From contig JAVTLE010000015.1 in NCBI GenBank assembly GCA_033439295.1, positions 248,001-312,000 of the forward strand: a stretch of 64,000 nt of DNA, read 5' to 3'. Source of the stretch: Deuterostichococcus epilithicus (Eukaryota > Chlorophyta > Trebouxiophyceae > Prasiolales > Stichococcaceae). Made by a program: the position numbers and the translations under genes. Positions 56,884 to 64,000 of this stretch are shown here, one piece after another (within the stretch, counting starts at the first letter, position 1; every line of letters begins with the position of its first letter). Below the pieces are notes generated by a model that had not been told where the DNA came from, ran no database searches, and saw only the letters and a program-made list of their open reading frames with translations.

Positions 56884-58238
56884 CACCGGTGACGGGTGCG
56901 GAGGCTGGTGGTGCCAGCGTCAGCACCAGCGGTACCTGCATTCGATCCGGACGCCAGAAGCCGGCGCCGATGATGGCCGCGGCGCCAGTGAGCGATCACG
57001 CTGGCGGTGCGCTGAAACAGCACCGCCGCCGGCAGCCGCGATGTGCCAGCAGGCTCTGACTTTGGGTCCGTATGCCGGCGGCCGGCGTCGGCGACGAGTG
57101 GGGCCCGCAGCTTCACCAGAGAGCCCTGCAGCTCAGTCGGAACGTTGGCGCCGGGCGTGCGCGGCTCAGCGGCGGTGGCTGCAGCATGCTTTCAGGGTGG
57201 TCTGGATGCCGGCAGCGTGCGTGGGCACCGCGCCATCTGCGTTGCTGCTGTGCGCCAGCGGCGCCAGACACGTGGCCAGCGACAGCTTTGCGCAGCGACC
57301 TCTAGGGCAGCACTTTGAACTGCATGCCTTCCAGCCTGACGGTAGTGCCAGTTGGTCACTGCCCAAGCCTCCGCAGCGCCAGCAACAATGGTGCCGTGAG
57401 TGTTTCTGTTCCGAAACCTTGAGCTCCGGCATGTTGGCCGATCTTTGAATTGGACAACTTCTGCTCCGTGCCAGTAGGCGTGGCCGTGATCAGCACGTAG
57501 GTTGCCCAGACACTCAGCGGCTTCAGCCTGTCATGAAATGTGAATGACCACGGCTGTGCATCATTGCAATCTTGTTTAGAAATTTCTGCAATACCGTAGA
57601 GGGTCGTGATCGGCGACAGTGACTGATACGTGTCTTGAGTGGAGCATCTGCTCCCGGTTTTATAGGAGATGAACATTGCGTCGGCGGCAGTCGGCGGTGG
57701 AAACCCTTGGGAAGGCCGACAGACATTCAGGAAGTCCAAGAGGAGAGTTGATTGCTCAAGTCCACCTATAATGCTGTAGCTGAAACACTTGTGACCGTCT
57801 ATCGAAGCCTGTGCGACGCGCTTGCTGAGGCAAGCGGGCATCAGCAAGCGGGCACTAGGCTGAGCATCCTGCGTGCATCCACACCGCGGTCACCGACTTC
57901 TGCCTGTTGAGCGTGCACCCTGAAAGGTAAAACCTGGAAGATTTCATATACATTCTGATCTGATACTGTTGACGCTCCACAGAAACTCGTGACGCTCTCG
58001 GCAATCGCGAGTTGCAGCATGGCGGAAGCATGGCCGTGCGAAGTCGGCGACACCAGATCCGTTTGAGCAACCAGGAGGCTGTTTGGATTCTTACAAATTA
58101 GTTGCAGCATATCTTAAGAGGCGGGACGGAGTCCGTAAGATCGCAGCATCGTATCCGCCAGGAGCAGGTGTCAAATTTTCGTGCGAAACTACACCCTGCG
58201 CACAGGAATCAAGGACCGGCAACTCGTCTTTCACCAGG
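56884..58238. other. Intergenic stretch
   Basis: 3' flank of the myristoylated-protein gene and promoter of the methyltransferase gene. A minus-strand open frame of 163 codons at 57356-57847 shows no domain and is probably chance. Confidence 0.4.
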
Positions 58239-58597
58239 ATGGCGCAGCTGCTGCCTCCTCCAGGTATGCTGGAAGCTCTGCTGGCCGGCGGAGGCCATGG
58301 TGGCGGCGGCTATCCGAGCATGGCCGACATCGCTGGCAGCGGCATGGCAGGTGGCGCCTCTGGCCCATCAGGCGGCCTGGAAGCCCTCGCCGGGCTCGCC
58401 GCCCAGCCTGCAGACGGCGCCGTCGACTCCCCTCAGGCCTACCTGGCAGCCTACTGCGACCCGAACTCCGGACCGTGCCTCAATCCTGAGCGCCAGCTGC
58501 CGGAGCTGCAGCAAGCGCCCCGGCGGCGCAAGCGGCCGCGGCCGGTGCTGCGGGCCGGCACGGCAGCGGGCGCGATGCAGCCGAAGCTGCAGCCTCT

Positions 58598-58647
<50 letters not shown>

Positions 58648-61600
58648 TGCCGCAGCAGCAGCAGCAAGAGCAGCAGCAGCAGCTGCCGCAGCCGCCGGCA
58701 ACACAGCAGCCAGCCCGCATGCAGCTGGTGAATGGCAGCTACGTGCTTGTCAGCGGCGCTGCGGAGGAGGCTGCTGCAGCGACAGCTTCTTTGGAGAAGA
58801 TTGCAGCGGTACACGCCACAGCGGCAGTCACGCCGAAGGCAGCAGCGTCACCGGCGCGCTCAGCGCCGAAGCTGAACAGCAGGCCATTCCGCTTCCCGCA
58901 GCCGAAGCCCAGGCGCGTGGCGGCACACACGCGCAACTCAGGAGCAGACACCACGTCGGCAGCCGCACAGCCTGCGGTAGCAGCTGAGGCCGCAGAGGTC
59001 CGGACGCTGCTGATACGAGCACGCCGACAGGCGGCGACGACCAACAGAGAGCTGCCTGCGGATATCGCTCTGTCGGCAAGTGGCAGCTCTGCCACACCGG
59101 CAGTAGCAGCATCGCCGCGGCCAGCAGCGCGCCAGTGGGAGCCGCGTGCAGCAGCAGCATCGTCTCCAGCGTCGGGAAGCGAGCTCCTCAGCGCCAGACT
59201 GCCAACAGCATCTGCAGCAGACACCAAGGCGGCGACGTCACACCCAGCGGGCGGCATGCCAGTCGCAGATGCTCCACCGGAGCTGCGTGCAGCGTGCTCT
59301 GCAGCTGCAGAGCTGACAGCGACCGCAGAAGCTCGGGAAGCCTCCCAGCTGCCGGCCGCAGGCGGACGAAGAGCAGGGCAAGCATCCCCCGCACTGTCAG
59401 GAGCTGGTAGCGGTGGACATGGCTTGTCGGCTGGAGACCGTTCTGCTGTAGAGGCGAGCAGTCCGACACAGGCTGTGCCTCAGCCGCTGGCACAGCCGCC
59501 GGCACTGGAGCCACAGCAGAAGCCATTGGCATCACCACCCGCCGCATCGCCAGATGCGGCAGGCAGCGGCGCCGCGGCTTACGTACAGCCGGACACCATT
59601 CCAGACGCTGCTCCCGCGATACAGCCGGCTGCAGGCCCACCGCGCCGGCAGCGCAGGGCCGGACGCAACGGTCCCTCCGCTCTAAGGCTTTCGGCCGCCG
59701 CGACACCGCCGGCGGGCGCCAGCAGCCCGCCGCTGCTGAGCAGCCCCGACAGCGGCGCGGCCGCGCATCTGCAGCCGCCCGCCACGCCGCCGCTGCAGTC
59801 GGAAGGTTGCGCCAAGGGAAGGTCCGCAAGTGAAAGTGAGAGCACCGGCGCTGGTGCGCAGACACCAGCAGCCAGCGTGGTCAGCGCCATCGGCAGTACG
59901 GACAGGCATCTGGACGCTGACCCCGGCAGCAGGAACGACTATTCAGAGACGCAGCAAGGGCCGCAGGACAGTGCGGCAGCTGGCAAGGATAACGGCGCAA
60001 CAGTGCCTGCAGACACTGCCGCTGCAGCGGGTGGCGACAACCAGGCCACAGAGGAGGAGAGGGCAAGGGCTGATCAGGTACGTTCAATGGCAGCCTTTCG
60101 GCGCAAATGCCAACGGCACTGACTGCCGGCTAGTGTGCAAACCTGCTGTCGTCTGCTCAATCCAGCCGAGATGCCGACACGTGACTGGGAATGTAGTAGG
60201 AACTGGCATGTCACCGCACTGCAATTCGCATCTGTTGCAGACTCTGCGATCTACAGGTTTTCGAAGAGTTGTGGAAGGAACCTGCTGAAAATGCCCACAT
60301 TCAAATTGCCACATTCCAGGTGCGACGAGAAATTGCGGCGCAGACCGATGCCGAATACCGCAACGATCCACACTTCAAGCGCCGGCCCCTGGCAGAGCTC
60401 AACGCGGAGGCGGCCGCCCGGTATAATGTACGTCTGTTGCGATCTCAAGGTGGCGCTGCAGTTCCACTGCACATCGGCTTTTGCTTGTTCATTGTGCGGG
60501 CTCTCGTCTACCGCAGCGGCTCGATCCGCTGAGCATGCACGACCAGAGGCTTGCTTGCCCAGGAAATGCTGAACAGCAAAACCATAAACCGCATTCATCA
60601 AGACCACCTGTCTGTCAGTATGCCAAGCCTGGCCACCACGGTTCAACGAAGTTGAGTGCTTTTCGTAAGCCAAAATTGTTTCTTTCACCGGTCACACAGG
60701 TCGGAGACTTTGTCGGCGCCGTGGCGGCTTACGCCAAGCTGTTTGCACGCTGCCGCTGCCTCAACATTGGGCACCCGCAGCTCTACGTGTGCCACGCCAA
60801 CCGCGCGGCGGCGTTCCTGCGGCTGCGCCTGCACGACGAGGCGTTACTCGATGCGGAGCGCTGCCGTATGCTCGCTGAGGCCTCTTTCAAGAGGTGGGAA
60901 ACAGTTGCCATGCCTGGAATGTGCGTTTGCCATGACCGATGAGCAGAGGTTCCCGACCCTAAAATCCAATGCGAACGGGCTTGCGAAGGCCTCCTTGGAG
61001 ATTTTGCTGATCGTGGCGCATGCGTCAACGTTCGTGGGCATCAGGCACGCAGCCTGCTCCGACCGGAACATGGGGGAGACGGAACCCCGACCCTGCATGA
61101 GAGGCTTGCGCTGTGGGATGCAGCAGTGGAGCAGGGCAGTCGTACACACAGGAGGCTCTTGCAAGGCGTAGGCAGCAGGCCTTGCTGAGGCTCAGGCACA
61201 GCAGGGGCAGGAGAGTCAAGATCCTTCCCAGGCCAGCCCGCAGCAGTCGATACCAACAGTTATAACTGAGCCTCAGGCGCACCGTTTGCAGCGACTTTGC
61301 CCATCCCCCGCCGCAGGAATGCCGCTGCGCTGCCGCAGTATGTCAAGGCCTTTGCGCGCAAGGGGCAGGCGCTGCAGGGTTTGGGGCGCCACCGGGAGGC
61401 GGCGGCGGCATTCGAGGCGGGGTTGGCGGTGGACCCCTTCCACTACGACCTGCGCACCGGGCTGCAGGCGGCGCAGCAGGGCGTCCTCGCCGACCTGCTG
61501 TCGGGTGTGCCATGCACCTCTCGATTCCGCTTTCAGTCCAGAATTTGTCGAGGGATTTCGAGCCTCCCGCAAGTTGTGGGCAGACGGCTCTGTCGCGGCC

Positions 61601-64000
61601 GCAGGCCACTGCAGCCTGACCGCGAAGTGCGCTGCTTGGCACAGGCACCTGCCTGCATGTGGCCAGGCATGAAGCCCGCCAGCCGCTGGTCTAAGCGGCA
61701 GCTGCAGTGGCCGCCCTGGTTCCTCTTCCGTGACCGCGCACCCCGCTGACGCATGGCCTCCTGGCGTGCCACAGGCAAGGGGCGGGAGACGAGGGCGCTG
61801 CCGCCACCGGCGCCGACGCAGCGGGTGACTGCGCACCCGTTTGCCGCGCCCCTGCACCGCATCCGCACCGAGGACATGCTGCCCGCCCAGCTGCTGACGC
61901 CCTTCCAGGTCAGAAACCCCGATCAGTCGTCCCGCACGCATCAATCGCATGTGGCGCTGCTTCTTGCCTGCGCCCAGATTGCCGCCCTAAATCGGAGGCG
62001 TACATTCATTCATCTCACGGCGCTGCGGCACCTGGCCGTGCCACCGCCCACAGAGCAAGTCCCTCGCCCATGTCAGCACACCACACCAGCGCGTTGCGCC
62101 ATGAGGCGGTGTGCGTCCAGATATCATTCGAATTCAGTTCGATGGCAACTGCACAGGCTGAAAAGGACCACCACGTGCGGGACACCTACAACTACGTCAC
62201 CGTCCAGACGGACATCAAGATGCCCGGCCGCGCCGCCGCCGCCGCTCGTGACGCCGCCCGCCAGGTGCGGAAACTGCCGTTCTTACTGGTCCTCTAGTCG
62301 TTCGAATGTGCGCTGCTGGTGACACTGCTCGTTGCGACCTCGCTAGCAAGGTGACTCAAAGTCGGCCTTGTGTGTATTCTTGAATGCGCTTGCAAAATCT
62401 GTAATCGAGCTTGCGCCCATGAGCAGGGCCCCTGGCGGGCGGCCATTGAGGCGGCGGTGGCGGCCATCGAGGCCAGCGACACCGACTGCCGCGTCCTGGA
62501 CATCGGTGCCAACGCAGGTGCTGCATTGGCTGGTTCAATCCATGATGATCCTGCGCCTTTGAGCTATGCGATGTGCAACAACACTGTGCAACATCAGAAC
62601 CTCCACCATTTCTGACAGCTGTACTGTGCCTTAGTTGAAAGTGGAACCTGACCCATGGTACGACTGTGAACAACACCGCCAGTGACAGAGCCAGTTGAAG
62701 ATCCTCCGCGCACAGCCAATGTTTCACGCATGGATCGAAAGCAGCTGCTGCAGTGCCTAGACCGCTGTCGCAGGGCTGCATGGGATGATGGCGCTGCGGG
62801 CGGGTGCGCGGCACGCCACCCTGGCGCAGCGCTGGCTGTACCTGTCGCTGTCCGCAAAGGAGGCCACTGGCGACAACGGCTTCACCGACAAGCAGGCATG
62901 CCCTCCGGCCAGCTGCACTGTTCCGGGTTCAGCCTGGTGTCCGCAATGAAAGGAGCTGCAGCCCTTCACAGCATAGCTGGGGACCACACGCATGCTGAGC
63001 CTGCAACTGCCTGCAATTGCCTGCCCCATCTGCTGTAGCAATGCAGCCTGACCCTGGATCGCACAAGTACGGGCAGCCCAGAAGTCAAGCTGCGCAGCCC
63101 TGTTGCAGCTTAATGCAAATCGGTCCTGATGTACACCGCGCAGGTGGCCGTCGTGTACAAGCGCCCGACAGACCTGGCGCTGCGGTCCGACGTGCCAGTC
63201 GTCTGCAACCTCCTGCTGGCAGACATCATGGACGAAGGTGTGCTTCCTGACAGTATGTGTTGGTATCTGCACCGTCACCCTTCGTTCCACACAGCCTCAC
63301 GTGTCCTGGTATTTTCAGAATGCCATGCGATGAGAGGATGCCTCGCCAATTTGGCACCCGCCAAGGCAGGGCGGCTGCAATGCCGTGAGGCCTGCTTTGA
63401 CTAGCACAACTAGCTCATGAGTGACTGGCACGCACAAACCGAGACATGCCTGGCAGGGTCCCGCATGCGAATGCTGCGCTGAGCATGATGTCAGCGATTG
63501 AAGCAGGGCTGCTGGCAAGTGGGCTCATCCCGGCGGTGCGGCACAGCCTGCTCAACCTACTGACGGCGGACGCCCGCGTCTTGCCTGCCGCCGCCACTGT
63601 CTTCTTCCTGGTACCGCTGCTGCACCTCTGTTCGTCTCCTCTGCACCGTGTTCCCCAACGCAAAAGCCATTGATCCAACTCATGTTCAGCCTTCAAGGCA
63701 TGAAGCGCCATGCAGCTTCAGCTCTGGCTTCAAGAACCATCCGTCCTGCACGAAGGGCTCTCATTACGCTAATCGCAATCTAAGGACCTGCTCGCAACAG
63801 CAGACGAATAAAACCTGTGCGGTGGTGCATTAACAGTCTTGGGTTCACTGTGTAGGCGGCGGAGGTGCACACGCCGAAGGCAGCGGGAGTAGATGTGAGC
63901 CCAGTGGACCGCCACCGCTGGCACCACGCCTACCTGTCAGGTGACCGCCTGGTCATACCAACAAGACGCGACTGGGCAGGAACATCTCAAGGGCAGTCAG
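58239..64000 (+). CDS. PolyQ-TPR-protein arginine methyltransferase fusion, 3' end beyond window
   Basis: Exons: 58239-60077, 60257-60427, 60700-60893, 61317-61504, 61775-61908, 62157-62264, 62427-62517, 62774-62895, 63144-63237, 63507-63610 and 63856-63940, then an intron or more coding to the edge. All phases agree. Residues 1-613 are low-complexity (16-Gln run, Ala/Pro/Ser-rich) and probably disordered. TPR-like repeats cover about 671-790 (FVGAVAAYAKLFARC, HANRAAAFLRLRLHDEALLD, FARKGQALQGLGRHREAAAA). The methyltransferase part begins near 798: RVLDIGANAG (SAM motif I), MMALRAGARHATL, AVVYKRPTDLALRSDVPVVC, LLADIMDEGLLASGLIPAVR (double-E-like loop), RVLPAAATVFF. This order fits PRMT7/PRMT9-type enzymes. 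The intron after 62895 has a GC donor. Linkage of the polyQ exon to the rest rests on phase and position only. Confidence 0.75.
58599..58646. repeat. (CAG)16 polyglutamine-coding repeat
   Basis: Sixteen uninterrupted CAG codons, followed by shorter CAG runs to about 58682. Confidence 0.95.

Noticed and set aside
56606-57448. Plus-strand open frame of 280 codons
   Set aside because: Overlaps the last exon of the myristoylated-protein gene in another frame and has no domain.
57356-57847. Minus-strand open frame of 163 codons
   Set aside because: No recognisable family, no splice context, ordinary composition.
1-64000. Transposons, LTR elements, CRISPR arrays, rRNA or tRNA genes
   Set aside because: Looked for reverse transcriptase, integrase or transposase motifs, long terminal repeats, regularly spaced repeats and cloverleaf sequences by eye; none was convincing. 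A tRNA scan or repeat-library search would be more sensitive.

Overview
This window is nuclear DNA of a green alga, most likely a core chlorophyte. The evidence is a GC-rich, very intron-dense gene set (about 21 genes and roughly 105 introns that I could place), TGTAA-type polyadenylation motifs downstream of several stops, CAG-coded glutamine runs, plant-type telomere-like CCCTAAA motifs, and algal or plastid proteins: a major lipid droplet protein, a plastid PAPS/adenine-nucleotide carrier, a D1 C-terminal processing protease and a plastid isopropylmalate isomerase small subunit. No mobile element with an open reverse transcriptase or transposase, no rRNA or tRNA gene, and no CRISPR array was seen. 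Gene models come from splice-site reading by eye with a phase check at almost every junction.

Layout. 1-2354 (+): 3' part of a lipid-droplet protein gene. 4233-4705 (+) and 5383-6185 (-): two small basic orphan proteins, convergent. 7110-9353 (+): plastid NAD(P)-binding Rossmann protein. 10332-10991 (+): membrane-anchored DnaJ-type zinc-finger protein. 11513-15403 (-): PAPST1/TAAC-like plastid carrier. 16424-19687 (+): EB1 microtubule plus-end protein. 21178-23315 (-): U2AF small subunit, divergent from QCR9 (23850-24412, +). 24893-26837 (-): single-span membrane orphan. 27399-29309 (-): PCF11-like CTD-interaction protein, divergent from ribosomal protein eL20 (29708-32053, +). 32881-39655 (-): 20-exon DUF5054/GH38-like protein, divergent from LeuD (40161-41725, +). 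42423-43081 (-) and 43719-44755 (+): a divergent pair of thioredoxin-fold proteins without the CxxC site. 45363-48260 (-): helical orphan. 48977-54180 (-): CtpA protease. 55619-56883 (+): short N-myristoylated protein. 58239 to the right edge (+): polyQ-TPR-arginine-methyltransferase fusion.

No operon-like logic is expected or seen. Genes mostly alternate strand, giving short divergent promoters (U2AF/QCR9, PCF11/eL20, DUF5054/LeuD, the thioredoxin pair) and convergent 3' ends. Several products serve the plastid (carrier, CtpA, LeuD, Rossmann protein) and several serve RNA processing (U2AF, PCF11-like, eL20 for translation).

The most unusual signal is at gene-structure level. At least four genes carry local tandem duplications of about 30 to 130 bases that begin or end at splice sites, as if exon edges or whole introns had been copied in place. 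GC-AG introns are also more common than usual, and many donors read GTGCG.
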